Notes: generated by a model not told the origin, from the sequence alone. DNA of 64,000 bases from Alentia gelatinosa (GCA_950022655.1 OX465580.1:5255122-5319121), one strand, 5' to 3'. Shown: positions 51,822-62,004, counted from the stretch's first letter. A program made the numbers and translations.

Positions 51822-53237
51822 ATGGCATACCAGATATCAACCACGAACGAACGCAGTAGGTTAGGAATAGGGGAAAGTATGAACTTATTTCAACTACCTG
51901 ATGTTGATGTAGGGGTAGCGAAAGTACGATATGTAGACTTTCAACCAAAAAACCAACTGAATAGAGACTTCGGTATGGAGTTTGTCATAACTAATTTAGG
52001 AAACCAGTATATTGATTTAAGAAGGACATATTTGAAAATGAAAGTTAAGATTTCACAGGGGGAAGGTAAAAATCTACCATCACCTATACCTGTGACAGAG
52101 GAAATACCAGATAGTGAACCTGTAACTAGTATTCCCGAAACTGCTAAAGTAGGACCTGTTAACAACTTCATGCATAGTCTATTTTCACAGATAGATGTCT
52201 ATTTTCAGAACAAACTTGTATCTTCTTCAAACGATTGTTACCCTTATGAAGCATACTTGAATACTCTGTTAAATTTTGGTGAGGAGGCAAAACGTACACA
52301 TTTACTATCTCAATTGTTTTCAAAAGATATAATGCCTCTAGATGGTACTGATATTCATGGTATTAACACAGGATTTGTGGAAAGAAGCATGTACACCCAA
52401 GAAAGCAGGGTAGTAGACCTTATGGGACCATTATATATTGATGTTTTCTCACTGAATAAGTACATACTAAATGGTGTAGAGGTTAAACTGAAATTTTGGC
52501 CCACTAACACAGCATTTCATTTAATGTCAGGATCAGCTTCTCCGAATTTTAAAACAGAACTTATAGAGGCTTCACTCTCAGTATGTATAGTAACACCTAC
52601 TAGAGAAATGCTTATAAGTCATCAAGACGTTATGGAGAAAAAAAAGTTCATGGCTACTTATCAGTACATGAGAACAGATGTTAAGAAATATTCCATAGCC
52701 TCAGGCATGCTTCAGTTTACGGTTGATAATGTTTACCTAGGAAATGTTCCTACTAGACTTGTGATTGGAATGATATCAGAAGAAGCTGTGAATGGATGTT
52801 ATAAGAAAAATCCGTTTAATTTTAAGCATTACAATGTTCGTTATGTGAATGTTTCAGTTGATAATGAAAGTATTCCATCATCTGCATACCAACTTAAATT
52901 TCATGAAGGTGACGATGCTAACACACCATTTAAATCAAACTATATAGATGCTTATCTAGCTCTTTACGGGCGCGAGAGAATTATGAATGAATTGAATAGT
53001 GGAATTTATATTTCTAGAAAAGATTTCTGTCAAGGGTATACACTCTTTACTTATGATTTAGAACCCGAAGTGAAAAATGAAGATGATGGTGTGACATGGC
53101 CTACATTCAAACGAGGGAATTTAAGGGTTGAAATCAATTTCGATAAAAAATTACCAGAAACTGTGTCTATCATATTGTATGCTAAATTTCCTCATATACT
53201 AAAAGTAGATCACTCTAGAGCCGTATATATTGTATAA
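51822..53237 (+). CDS. Major capsid protein (double jelly-roll type, F54H12.2-like family)
   Basis: 471 residues. The N-terminus (NLFQLPDVDVGVAKVRYVDF) and the block GPVNNFMHSLFSQIDVYFQN, then YPYEAYLNTLLNFGEEAK, are the hallmark of a family common in aquatic animal genomes (often named after C. elegans F54H12.2). That family is the major capsid protein of Maverick/adintovirus-type elements, predicted to have two jelly-roll domains and assemble as trimers. The length is within the usual 430-600 range. It is the last left-arm gene, with a polyadenylation signal ~95 bases downstream. The frame is intact. Confidence 0.85.
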   Translation: MAYQISTTNERSRLGIGESMNLFQLPDVDVGVAKVRYVDFQPKNQLNRDFGMEFVITNLGNQYIDLRRTYLKMKVKISQGEGKNLPSPIPVTEEIPDSEPVTSIPETAKVGPVNNFMHSLFSQIDVYFQNKLVSSSNDCYPYEAYLNTLLNFGEEAKRTHLLSQLFSKDIMPLDGTDIHGINTGFVERSMYTQESRVVDLMGPLYIDVFSLNKYILNGVEVKLKFWPTNTAFHLMSGSASPNFKTELIEASLSVCIVTPTREMLISHQDVMEKKKFMATYQYMRTDVKKYSIASGMLQFTVDNVYLGNVPTRLVIGMISEEAVNGCYKKNPFNFKHYNVRYVNVSVDNESIPSSAYQLKFHEGDDANTPFKSNYIDAYLALYGRERIMNELNSGIYISRKDFCQGYTLFTYDLEPEVKNEDDGVTWPTFKRGNLRVEINFDKKLPETVSIILYAKFPHILKVDHSRAVYIV

Positions 53238-53330
53238 TTTGTGATTATAAGACTTGAATTGTATCATGTATTACTTTATATATTTATATCTTAGAAATAT
53301 CACTTAATAATTGTATACAGATATTATATC

Positions 53331-53336
53331 AATAAA
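53331..53336 (+). terminator. Candidate polyadenylation signal for the capsid gene
   Basis: AATAAA in ATATCAATAAACTGTGAA, 94 bases past the capsid stop, in an otherwise AT-rich convergent intergenic region. Confidence 0.55.
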
Positions 53337-53339
53337 CTG

Positions 53340-53935
53340 TGAACAAACATTCTATTTATTCATTATTATTATTATTTATTCATCATCATCATCACATTAC
53401 TACTACTACTACAATATTGAATAAATATGTAGGTATACTACACCGATAAAACAGATATGGTATAATCTATACTACATTGATACTACATAGTATATCTAAT
53501 ATATCATATTAATTATTCTTACACTATTAACGATTAAATACCTCACACAGATACAAATATGATACCTCTTTAATATATATATACTTCAGCAATAATATAT
53601 GATATAATATAACATAATATAATGTAATAGCATCTTTATACCATCTTTATACGTGAACAAACATTCTATTTATTCATTATTATTACTATTATTTATTCAT
53701 CATCATCACATTACTACTACTACTACTACAATATTGAATAAATATGTAAGTATACTACACCGATACAGCAGTTATAGTATAATCTATACTACATTGATAC
53801 TACATAGTATATCTAATATTTCATATTAATTATTCTTACACTATTAACGATTAAATATCTCACACAGATACAAATATGATACCTCTTTAATATATATATA
53901 CTTCAGCAATAATATATGATATAATATAATATAAC
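53340..53935. repeat. Tandem duplication (~314 bp period) between convergent arms
   Basis: Two near-identical copies (from 53340 and from 53654) each starting GTGAACAAACATTCTATTTA and ending around CTTCAGCAATAATATATGAT. Each includes (ATT)n, (CATCAT)n and (CTACTA)n runs. The opposite strand reads ATTATTATTA/AATAAATAG-like motifs, so the copies could serve as poly(A) regions for both arms. Confidence 0.9.
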
Positions 53936-54050
53936 ATGATATTTCATTCTAAAAGTCACTCTCGTAGATTTTATCATTACAATACTACATTCTTAATCAG
54001 CAGATAAATAATAGAATATAGTATAAAGAATAGATAGGGTAGAATCATAA

Positions 54051-57000
54051 TTAATACCCAAAAGGTAGAGTAGTACCATTAATAAATACAATACGTTTGG
54101 AATAAACACACTGAAATGTCTTCACTAATGTTCTGTTGAAAATAGTAGAGTCAGACTTATTTCTCAATATAGCAGTTCCACCAGCAACTTTGAGAATGGG
54201 TACGCCTTTTTTATTTTTTTCACAATCTGTTTGATCTTCTGAACCGTCAGTAACAGTTGACTGATACAATCTTAACATTGAATCTAGATTTAAGACAGCG
54301 TTGGCTTTATAATTTAATCGTATACCTTTCACCTTACACACAGGAGGGGTTCCCCGAGTATTCACATGATAACAATAACTCTTTGGACCTGCTGAAAGGA
54401 ACTCTGTAATGAACATGTTACTGTCAGGTAATTCATTGGTTAAATCACCGAGGAAATCTCCTAACTCAGGGTCTTCAGATGAAGGGGATGAAAGGAAAAT
54501 TACAGAATCTGTATCATGATATAGGTTCCTCTCACCTAACATATCTAAAAGTTTGTATAATTTCAAACGGGCATGGGTTGTGGTGTAAGCAGCTATTATT
54601 ACATTTACATTCTTGGATGCTTGTACAAATTCTTCCCGGTGTTTGTACTGCACTCTAATAACCTCTTCCCCCAGCAGTTGTATGTCCTGAACTGTAACAC
54701 CTTCTGAGGATATCAGTTTGAAGTATTCAGCTGCCTTAGTTGTATGCAGTGTCTGAGTCATGTTCTCTCTTTGACCGAATTTTCCCCAGAATGAATTAAG
54801 CATTAGTTTACTTAATGATCTCATACCAGGGTTTTTTGAAATTTTGTCATACTCAAGTGACACACCTTCCTTTTCAAAATATGTGGTGATGTACTCCTGC
54901 TTACTCTCATCTGTGGTACACCATTCAGGCCATCCTGAAGACTCCTGCTTTATTTTTAAAAAAGAATCTACATAACTGGTAAAGAGACCTCCAGACTTAG
55001 ACAAGGGGTCGTATACACTAACATTGGAGAAATGAGATATTTCATGTATTGCTATAATTTTGTATCCTTTGTTAAGAGCAACCAATACCTCTCTTATTAC
55101 CCATGTACCGGTCAGTGATCGTTGTTTTTCACTGTGTCTACATGGTACATAGTCATCGGGGGATACTGGTTTGAATAAACCATCATATTCCGTGATGCAC
55201 GTTCTACATAGTGAAAACAGTAGTTTACCATTGTACCTGTATGGTAATACAGGGTGAAAGAGGTTTCGTGGTGGGGCAATTCTACATTTGATAAGACCTT
55301 CAAACTCGTTGAGATCTATATCACAGTGAGGTTGAGGAATGTCTTGCCCTAGAATCTTTTCAGGATGCCCTACAGGGTATGGACAGTATTTGTTCACATA
55401 AGGGTAGAGAGAGGTGACATCGTAATACTTTATCTGTTCATTACTATCCGTATTAACCTTGTGATAACATTTGATACAATCTGTTCGACCCCCGAAGAAT
55501 GCATCTCGTGGTTGTAACGGTGACTCTAACTCAACATTAACCATTAATGATGTATATTCCTCGGTTCTCTGTAGCTTCTTGAACTCACATGACCACATCT
55601 CTATAACAGTGTAACCTTTACCTACGATCTCGTCCGTACGCCGTTGTGTTTGTTCATACAAACTACCCATTTTCCTTTTTGATAAAGGGTTCATAGTAGA
55701 GGCTGCAAAACAATCTGGGTGTCCATGTAAGAAACACCCATGATACTGTAGAACAGTATGAGTATCATCCTTAACAAAACCATCTACTCCCCCACGTCCT
55801 ATCCTTTTTTCACCACCAGTTCGATGTGCGTGCTGTACTACGACCCCGTGTTTTCTCTCATAGAAAGTCAACCATAGAAGCGATTCGTTGGAATGTATAT
55901 CTGTGGCATTATATGGTGGTAGGATTGCAACAGTATTAACGGGTAGAAACTTTGTTCTATAGACGAGGTTACATGCTGAAGCAATAGTTATGCACGATTC
56001 ATAAGGGTCTACACCATTTACAGACGGTATGGTGTCATCACTGTCTTCACCAATGCCAACCCCTGCGTGGAGTAGCATGCTTATAGGTGTAATATCAGAT
56101 GTCATATTTAGAAACATCTGTCTGAATTTCATACAGGCCTCCTTTAGAATCAGAACATCATTGGTACAGTATTTGATAAGTTCCGTTTTCATCTCGAAGA
56201 AATCAAGTTTATGAGCATTATACCAGATGAAAAAACTTTTCCTGTTTTCTGGAGACATGCTATCTGGAGAATAGAATCTATGGTGAGGTAGAAATGGTTG
56301 TCTAACATCCTGGTTCACAGGTTTGTTAAACAGATGAGGAAAATACCCTTTATCCTCACAACTCAGGTTTAAGGTTTTTGGTAATTTCGATAAAGCCATG
56401 GGTAGAAAGTTTATGGAATCGAGGAATCTCATTTTATACTGAGGTACAGTAAGGTGCATAACTTTAGCACCACAGTAGATTATTTTCGGAGGCATTCCGT
56501 TACTGTACAGGTACTCTATAATAAAGTACGAATCATAATCTTTAAAATTATGGCATATGACAATAGCATTTGTGTTTTTTTTAGAAAAAAGCCATGAACA
56601 AAATTCATCAACACACTTCTCCCCATAAAAGATAAGGTCTTTCTCATCACAGTTGAGACAGATGTCCTCATTGTTTGAAGGAGAATAACAGAGGTCACAC
56701 GTCACCTTAACCACACAGAGGTTAGGTATATGTATACCTGTGTCTTGCACGCATTCAAAATCGAAGAAGATGAATTTACGATGTTTCTCTTCGTCTACAC
56801 TATCCTTTTTTCCTTTATCAACACTGCTGCTATTACTGTTACTGCTATTGTTAGTCTTTTCAGATTGTTCAAAGGGGTAGTAGTTTGAATTAGACTCTTC
56901 GTCTTTCAAAACGATTCCCTTACCGGTATTTCCACAAGGATCACTTCCATACAAACCCTCACCTACAGGTCTCATGAAGCATTTATGATTATTATCATCA

Positions 57001-57959
57001 AAATACCCAACACATGTGGAACAGTACCTCTCACCACAGTAGTGACTTGAAAAACGACGTTTTTGAACAAGTTTTTTACACCTTACACACTTTTTCATCC
57101 TATCACATAAACTACCTCCTAAACGGCGCTTGTTTAAGTTCTTCAGATGATTGGTGTAACATTCATCACCTATGAAAAACCTGTTACACTTTAAACAGTG
57201 TACCCATTTTCCCTGTCCTTTTGGTAGTGGTGGTAATGTGTCAGGTTGTGCGGTATGTGGTGTTCTACATATATTACACGGTTCTGAGCAATTATGTGGT
57301 ATGTTATTGTAGGCTTTCCTACACTTGAAACAAAATTGGTTCCTATCAAAAAAACCAGGTAATTTTGTAATAACATCGTAATGATTATCGTGATGAAATA
57401 ATATCAATCTTTTTGGAGCCTGTGTATTACCCTCAAAAATGATGGTGTCGAGATGATTCTTAGAGAAAACCACAATGGAGAATTCTTTCAAACATTTTTG
57501 AAATTTCTCTAGCTCTTTCACACCACAAGGACCTTTATCAACCCCAGCCTCCCTCATTAGAATAAGGGCTTCCTTTTTCTGCACCTGTAATCCTCGCGTG
57601 AAGTAAGCTTTGTTAGAACTTTTTGTTACGTGAGCTCGTGCAGTAACTAAGGCTCGTGCACAGCATATATTGTCATTACGGTTCTTAATTGTGATGACAG
57701 ATCTCCTCATTCTCAAAGTTTTGTTAAGATTATTGCGCTGTTCTGATGAAAAACCAGCCCCTCGTGGAGGTATGACATGTGTGACGCAGATATGCATGTT
57801 TTCGTTGATTGGGAATTCCTCATAACTCTGAAGCACTCGGGCAATCTCAGCTATAATAACATCAACAGTTAAAACATCAACAAACATTAAGGGTATTTGC
57901 ACGGGATAATCCAGTATGGGATTATCTATAGTGAGACGTATCATGTCCCTTTCATGCAT
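54051..57959 (-). CDS. DNA polymerase B (protein-primed type) of Maverick/Polinton
   Basis: 1302 residues from ATG 57959. N-terminal region ~1-200 is typical of the family. A cysteine/histidine-rich zinc segment follows (about 210-327: CFKC, CSEPCNIC, CLKC, CVRC, CSTC). Exonuclease motifs: ExoI DFE at 400-402, ExoII NFKDYDSYF at 471-479, ExoIII YCTND at 597-601. Polymerase motifs: A DVTSLYP at 847-853, B KLMLNSFWGKFG at 1051-1062, C YHDTDS at 1147-1152. All catalytic aspartates are present, so it looks functional. It would replicate the element and proofread. The frame is open for 21 codons above the ATG and overlaps the end of the zinc-finger gene in a +1 relation, so the true N-terminus is uncertain. 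Confidence 0.96.
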   Translation of the reverse strand: MHERDMIRLTIDNPILDYPVQIPLMFVDVLTVDVIIAEIARVLQSYEEFPINENMHICVTHVIPPRGAGFSSEQRNNLNKTLRMRRSVITIKNRNDNICCARALVTARAHVTKSSNKAYFTRGLQVQKKEALILMREAGVDKGPCGVKELEKFQKCLKEFSIVVFSKNHLDTIIFEGNTQAPKRLILFHHDNHYDVITKLPGFFDRNQFCFKCRKAYNNIPHNCSEPCNICRTPHTAQPDTLPPLPKGQGKWVHCLKCNRFFIGDECYTNHLKNLNKRRLGGSLCDRMKKCVRCKKLVQKRRFSSHYCGERYCSTCVGYFDDNNHKCFMRPVGEGLYGSDPCGNTGKGIVLKDEESNSNYYPFEQSEKTNNSSNSNSSSVDKGKKDSVDEEKHRKFIFFDFECVQDTGIHIPNLCVVKVTCDLCYSPSNNEDICLNCDEKDLIFYGEKCVDEFCSWLFSKKNTNAIVICHNFKDYDSYFIIEYLYSNGMPPKIIYCGAKVMHLTVPQYKMRFLDSINFLPMALSKLPKTLNLSCEDKGYFPHLFNKPVNQDVRQPFLPHHRFYSPDSMSPENRKSFFIWYNAHKLDFFEMKTELIKYCTNDVLILKEACMKFRQMFLNMTSDITPISMLLHAGVGIGEDSDDTIPSVNGVDPYESCITIASACNLVYRTKFLPVNTVAILPPYNATDIHSNESLLWLTFYERKHGVVVQHAHRTGGEKRIGRGGVDGFVKDDTHTVLQYHGCFLHGHPDCFAASTMNPLSKRKMGSLYEQTQRRTDEIVGKGYTVIEMWSCEFKKLQRTEEYTSLMVNVELESPLQPRDAFFGGRTDCIKCYHKVNTDSNEQIKYYDVTSLYPYVNKYCPYPVGHPEKILGQDIPQPHCDIDLNEFEGLIKCRIAPPRNLFHPVLPYRYNGKLLFSLCRTCITEYDGLFKPVSPDDYVPCRHSEKQRSLTGTWVIREVLVALNKGYKIIAIHEISHFSNVSVYDPLSKSGGLFTSYVDSFLKIKQESSGWPEWCTTDESKQEYITTYFEKEGVSLEYDKISKNPGMRSLSKLMLNSFWGKFGQRENMTQTLHTTKAAEYFKLISSEGVTVQDIQLLGEEVIRVQYKHREEFVQASKNVNVIIAAYTTTHARLKLYKLLDMLGERNLYHDTDSVIFLSSPSSEDPELGDFLGDLTNELPDSNMFITEFLSAGPKSYCYHVNTRGTPPVCKVKGIRLNYKANAVLNLDSMLRLYQSTVTDGSEDQTDCEKNKKGVPILKVAGGTAILRNKSDSTIFNRTLVKTFQCVYSKRIVFINGTTLPFGY

Positions 57960-57996
57960 ATGCTCTGTGACAGAAGCAATGAGGTCCCTGAATACT

Positions 57997-58398
57997 CTAT
58001 ACAGTAATCGTAAAACATTTTGTTATATACACAATATTTAAATCCTTCATCTGGAAAGTATATACTGTGGATGTTGTGTTGAATTTTGCTGAGATAACCT
58101 CGTTAACTTTTTCAAGCTTGTAAATATTGGCTGTGTCAGTCTCCAAAAGGTCAGTTAAACGTGTTCTCTCCAATTCCTCATCGTCATCATCACCATCCCC
58201 ATCACCAACTGCGGCCGCTGCATCAGCTGCAGCGGCATGACCATGAGTCTCTACATGTCGTTTCAATATATCCTTTCTAGTAAAAACTTTTCCACATGAT
58301 GTACATGTATGCATGTTATCTTGTTCTTTCTGGTCATGTTTTTTTAGATTATAACTCCTTTTAAATTTTTTACCACATTTCAGACAGGAATATTCCAT
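57997..58398 (-). CDS. C2H2 zinc-finger protein preceding PolB
   Basis: 133 residues. Finger 1: C5, C8, H21, H30 (CLKCGKKFKRSYNLKKH, with a long last spacing). Finger 2: C32, C35, H48, H52 (CTSCGKVFTRKDILKRHVETH minus one residue). An Ala/Asp/Gly-rich linker and a ~50-residue C-terminal domain (ERTRLTDLLETDTANIYKLE) follow. In relatives, comparable fingers can form the N-terminal part of the polymerase protein or a separate gene. Here the frame stops 38 bases before the PolB ATG, while the PolB frame is already open, so a former or frameshifted fusion is possible. Confidence 0.75.
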   Translation of the reverse strand: MEYSCLKCGKKFKRSYNLKKHDQKEQDNMHTCTSCGKVFTRKDILKRHVETHGHAAAADAAAAVGDGDGDDDDEELERTRLTDLLETDTANIYKLEKVNEVISAKFNTTSTVYTFQMKDLNIVYITKCFTITV

Positions 58399-58434
58399 GG
58401 TTAATGTATAGATATACCAATAGAGTGTAATACA

Positions 58435-58764
58435 CTACAATATTACAACGCCCCCCTCTTCCTGTTCCTCCTGTATCTCAGCTAACTCTCTCTCCAGATA
58501 ATCAGGATCGTAAATCCCTCTGTAAAATCCTAGACCTTGTTTTAACTTCTCATCAGGGTCTAGGTTTAAAACACATGAGCGTCTTATATTGTTACAGATC
58601 TTATCCTTCTTAAAGAGGTTTTCCAAGTGTTGTAATAGAGTTCTCAGGAATCCTGTTTCTATAGAGAGCACTGGATAGTCGATAGATCTTATTTCCTCTG
58701 TTTCTCTGCAGATTTTTCTGATGTTGAAACTGAATCGTGTCTTAATATACCTAATATATAGCAT
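58435..58764 (-). CDS. Small unrecognised right-arm protein at gap edge
   Basis: 109 residues, ATG at 58764 three bases from the assembly gap, so the start may be internal. Content: basic N-terminus (KTRFSFNIRKICRETEEI), hydrophobic/charged helix (FLRTLLQHLENLFKKDKI), acidic tail (LERELAEIQEEQEEGG). It is 36 bases upstream of the zinc-finger ATG, consistent with the same transcription unit. No family recognised. Confidence 0.5.
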   Translation of the reverse strand: MLYIRYIKTRFSFNIRKICRETEEIRSIDYPVLSIETGFLRTLLQHLENLFKKDKICNNIRRSCVLNLDPDEKLKQGLGFYRGIYDPDYLERELAEIQEEQEEGGVVIL

Positions 58765-58766
58765 TT

Positions 58767-58966
58767 NNNNNNNNNNNNNNNNNNNNNNNNNNNNNNNNNN
58801 NNNNNNNNNNNNNNNNNNNNNNNNNNNNNNNNNNNNNNNNNNNNNNNNNNNNNNNNNNNNNNNNNNNNNNNNNNNNNNNNNNNNNNNNNNNNNNNNNNNN
58901 NNNNNNNNNNNNNNNNNNNNNNNNNNNNNNNNNNNNNNNNNNNNNNNNNNNNNNNNNNNNNNNNNN
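58767..58966. other. Assembly gap (200 N)
   Basis: A run of exactly 200 N, a conventional placeholder. True length is unknown; the right end of the Maverick element is inside or missing. Confidence 0.99.
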
Positions 58967-59175
58967 TAGATTAAATGATCAACAAAGATAAGCTCACTGT
59001 TGTTGACCAGTTTGGGTCATTTTCCTAATGTGAAGTTCCTGTGATTGGCTACTCAGTGGCAATACAACGTACAGTAAAATCCCGCATAAGCAAACACCAT
59101 CCATTCCGGGCCAAATCTGGCCACTTATGCAGGGTGTCCGCTTAGGCGGTGAGCGCTTACGCGGGTTTTTTTATT
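58967..59175 (+). repeat. Dispersed repeat, uninterrupted partner of 43543-44600
   Basis: AGATTAAATGATCAACAAAGATA joins directly to GCTCACTGTTGTTGACCAG and on to GGCGGTGAGCGCTTACGCGG. The copy at 43.5-44.6 kb has 854 extra bases at the junction. Confidence 0.7.
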
Positions 59176-59297
59176 TTATTTTTTTTATTCAAGTAATTTT
59201 TGAGACATTACACGTTCATTGGTTGCCCAACGATCCTCCATGTGGCAGTCTTATACAAAACAGACATTACAGTACTATCGTAAAACTGGATGAGGTT

Positions 59298-59580
59298 TAA
59301 TCTTGGCCACCGTATGTCACGAATGGAGTTTGGCATAGTGACTTCACGAGGCGAGGCCGAGTGAAGTCCGAAGCCATAACTCCAGGAGTGGAATGTGGTG
59401 GCCAAGATTAATACGAATCAGGTTTTGATTTTATCCTACCCTGTGTCCTCGATTTTGAAATATTACATCATAATTATTCTGTATGCCACTAGTGGCATAT
59501 AAAACTCTGTATGCCAGTCAGCGTGGCATACAGGAACTCAATGTTAAGCCTATGGGATTTTATATTAGGGGTAGGATAAA
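59298..59580. repeat. Foldback element and TTATCCTACCC MITE
   Basis: 59298-59410 is a hairpin (TAATCTTGGCCACC ... GGTGGCCAAGATTA) whose centre has AGTGACTTCACGAGGCGAGG. 59430-59580 has inverted ends TTATCCTACCC/GGGTAGGATAA like 8003-8214. Confidence 0.65.
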
Positions 59581-59689
59581 AAACAGGACTCCACAGGGCA
59601 ACTAACATAATATAGTCATAAATAAACAGTTATTTTACAATTCTTGAGAATATATGTATATCTCCGATATAGCATACTCATGCATGACA

Positions 59690-59990
59690 GACATACACTC
59701 GGTCTTTAGACCTAATTCTCCCAATTTTATCAGTCTTTTGACCATACCATTAGTCTTCCATGATTTCACCAATTTCCATTTTGATTTTGTTTTTGAAAAT
59801 ATACATTTCTTTTATTAATTGTGTTTCTTATTGCAACTTGCTCCAATATTTTTCACCTATGTATAAGGGGGTATTTCGGAATTTTTCCATCTTTGGTTTA
59901 GGAATTTTTAATCTTAATTTTTGATCTAACCTTGTTCTTTTTTCAGGCATTTCAAATATGTGATCCTGATTTAAAGACCACCATTTTATC
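59690..59990 (-). pseudogene. Decayed LINE-like C-terminal fragment
   Basis: Minus-strand reading gives RTRLDQKLRLKIPKPKMEKF, then LYIGEKYWSKLQ and a stop. This resembles the LINE reverse transcriptase end pattern (RR/K...P...R/K...Y-x-G-x-K-x-W-x-x-L). Stops and length argue for a relic; low certainty. Confidence 0.35.
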
Positions 59991-60059
59991 ATCATCAGCA
60001 AATGAGTTGCTCTACGTATGCTCAGCTCTCTAATCTTACATTTCTCAAGTTATCCTCCG

Positions 60060-60275
60060 GTCCAATATGTAAGAGGTCCCCTCCGTTCCGAGCCAAAGTG
60101 TCCGCTTACACGGGGTGTCCGCTTGCACATGCTTTTCAAGTTTCCTCCGGGCCAATATTGAAGTGTTATATATCGATATGTAGGGGAGACAGAGGAGATA
60201 GTAGATCTGAAATCAATTTTCAGTGTCTTACGCGGAGTAACTGCTTACGCGGGGTTAAATTGAACATCTAATAAG
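60060..60275 (+). repeat. Dispersed repeat, partner of 45830-46000
   Basis: Shares GATATGTAGGGGAGACAGAG and AAATCAATTTTCAGTGTCTTA. Short GCTTACGCGGGGT motifs of the same group recur at 44580, 59155 and 60250. Confidence 0.55.
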
Positions 60276-60289
60276 GAAACAAAATTCCG

Positions 60290-60575
60290 TTCGGAGCCAA
60301 AGTGAGATTCTCGTTTACTGCTAAACTTAATTCTGTGATTCTTTTTTGTATTAATCTACTCAAACATACTTTTTCTCTTATGATATATTTCGAACCATAC
60401 CAAAATCAAAGTTTAGTATTGTAGTTTTCTGATCTACCTTTCTCGTGAGAAACCAATGAGATCACGTTTCGCTGGCCGTAGGTAAAATCTGTGTCACATG
60501 AAATGATGGTTGGGAAATAAATGATAGTTCCAGGTATCAATAGTAGGGGGCGCCACTAAGCTCTTCCCTTATTAG
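60290..60575 (-). repeat. Interspersed element with palindromic core (minus, truncated)
   Basis: Contains CTTTCTCGTGAGAAACCAAT and AATAGTAGGGGGCGCCACTA. The 5' portion with ACCTACTATAT is missing. Confidence 0.6.
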
Positions 60576-60659
60576 AGCGGGCTTGCACGCGCTAAATACA
60601 TCATCTAGAGGTCAGAGTCTGGGTTAGAGTGGTCACATTGAACTTTCCGTGTGATTCCA

Positions 60660-60960
60660 GAAAACGACCCTTTTACTATCTGTGTGCTATTTACTGTGCT
60701 ATTGAGAACAGAGCAGGGTGCCAGTATCTCAGGGTCTTAGAGGTGTGCCCAGCTGACCATGACCAATCACTCAAGACCGAAATACCTCATGACCCACTGT
60801 TGCTTGATCTGTTGTGATCCTAGATAGGCAGTTGAAGAAATGGCAAGTTGACTGGCTGCAAGTGTGTTATAGAGAAAGATCCATATACTGAATCTAACCC
60901 CATACTTTCAATTGTTAATCATTTATAATTGCACGCTCATTCATCAATGATGAATATACT
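60660..60960 (+). repeat. Dispersed repeat, partner of 20522-20880
   Basis: Shares GAGAACAGAGCAGGGTGCCA and AAATGGCAAGTTGACTGG. No coding region. Confidence 0.55.
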
Positions 60961-62000
60961 ATTAGCTCCGAGTTGAGCGCGGGAAAACGCGCTCATATAC
61001 GTCATCTAATGTTTAGAATGCTCACACAGGGTTTCAGCTTACTGCAAAGAATCTAACACTTCACTATCCATGCTCCAACTATAAAGGCCTGGTTAGATGA
61101 GCAGGGGTCCAGTATCAAGCCTTACCATAACCCCTGCCCCACCAATGACTTCCTTTTAATAGAACTGTCATGGCTGAGTGACCTTGTGATCGTGGTGCGC
61201 TGCAGTGTATCAAGTCAACAGAAATCACATATTTACAAGGTATGAAATACTCAAATTGAAAACCAGGATTCTATAAATGGTTCAAGATCACAGAGTAAGG
61301 ACAATTATGGTATTTTGAGTGTGATAAGTGTAAAAGAAGACGATCAGTACTTCAGTGGACAAAAACCTCAAAACGCTGACACACTCAAGCGCTAAGGGGG
61401 TATCAAAGAGCAAACTGAGTGGCATAGTTGACCTATTACCCAGAGAAACAGGGCAGTTGACCAGGTCCCTCAATGAAATATTCAGTCATAACCGTGACAA
61501 GTCAGAGTGACAAGTTGGATGGGATGTGTGTGTTTATTGAAACATTCTTACTTTCATTTGATGAAATGATTTAGGGATACTGCGCTCTTCCATTATAAAT
61601 GGAAATACCATTTGCTCCTAGTCTATAGGGGGAGAGCCCAAGCAGGGGACAGACTAGGGGTGTGTGTGTGGGGGGAGGGGAATACGACCACGAAGTCGCT
61701 AGTCTTTAATAAAATGGTGGAGTTTAAATCCGGATTACTGAAAATTGAATCCTGTAAAAGGAAACTAGGGGAAATCAGAAAATTTGTTTAAAGCAAAAAC
61801 ACCCGAATACAGAAAAGTATGCAAAAAAAAAACCCACTCTACTGCAAGCTATAAAATTATGTTAGCAAGAGAAATCCATTTCCGTCATTGTATAAATCTT
61901 TATAATTTGAACTGGTATGTTATTAGGTGGGTAATAAATACTGTTAGCCCTTTAAGGACGGGTACCTGTGGCCGAGCTACTTCCATGAGGATGGGTGCTG
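60961..62000. other. Non-coding stretch, no gene seen
   Basis: Contains only short frames. CGACCACGAAGTCGCTAGT at about 61686-61704 is an isolated terminus of the palindromic-core element family; (GTGTGTGTGGGG) purine/GT-rich run at about 61660-61680. Confidence 0.4.
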
Positions 62001-62004
62001 GGAC

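Larger units (their letters stand above)
46300..58766. mobile_element. Maverick/Polinton (adintovirus-like) integrated DNA virus, right end missing at gap
   Basis: At least eleven intact frames: packaging ATPase, small basic protein, chromodomain integrase, candidate penton, double-jelly-roll-type major capsid protein, DNA polymerase B and accessory proteins. This is the Maverick/Polinton gene set, elements that can be integrated viruses with self-encoded replication and integration. Left-arm genes run + and right-arm genes -, converging at 53.2-54.0 kb. The left boundary is approximate: 46260-46900 is a GC-rich repeat-containing zone consistent with a terminal repeat. The right terminus is lost in the gap, so terminal inversion and target duplication cannot be checked. 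The element sits ~3.2 kb upstream of BHMT-like exon 1. The absence of stops suggests recent insertion. Confidence 0.92.
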
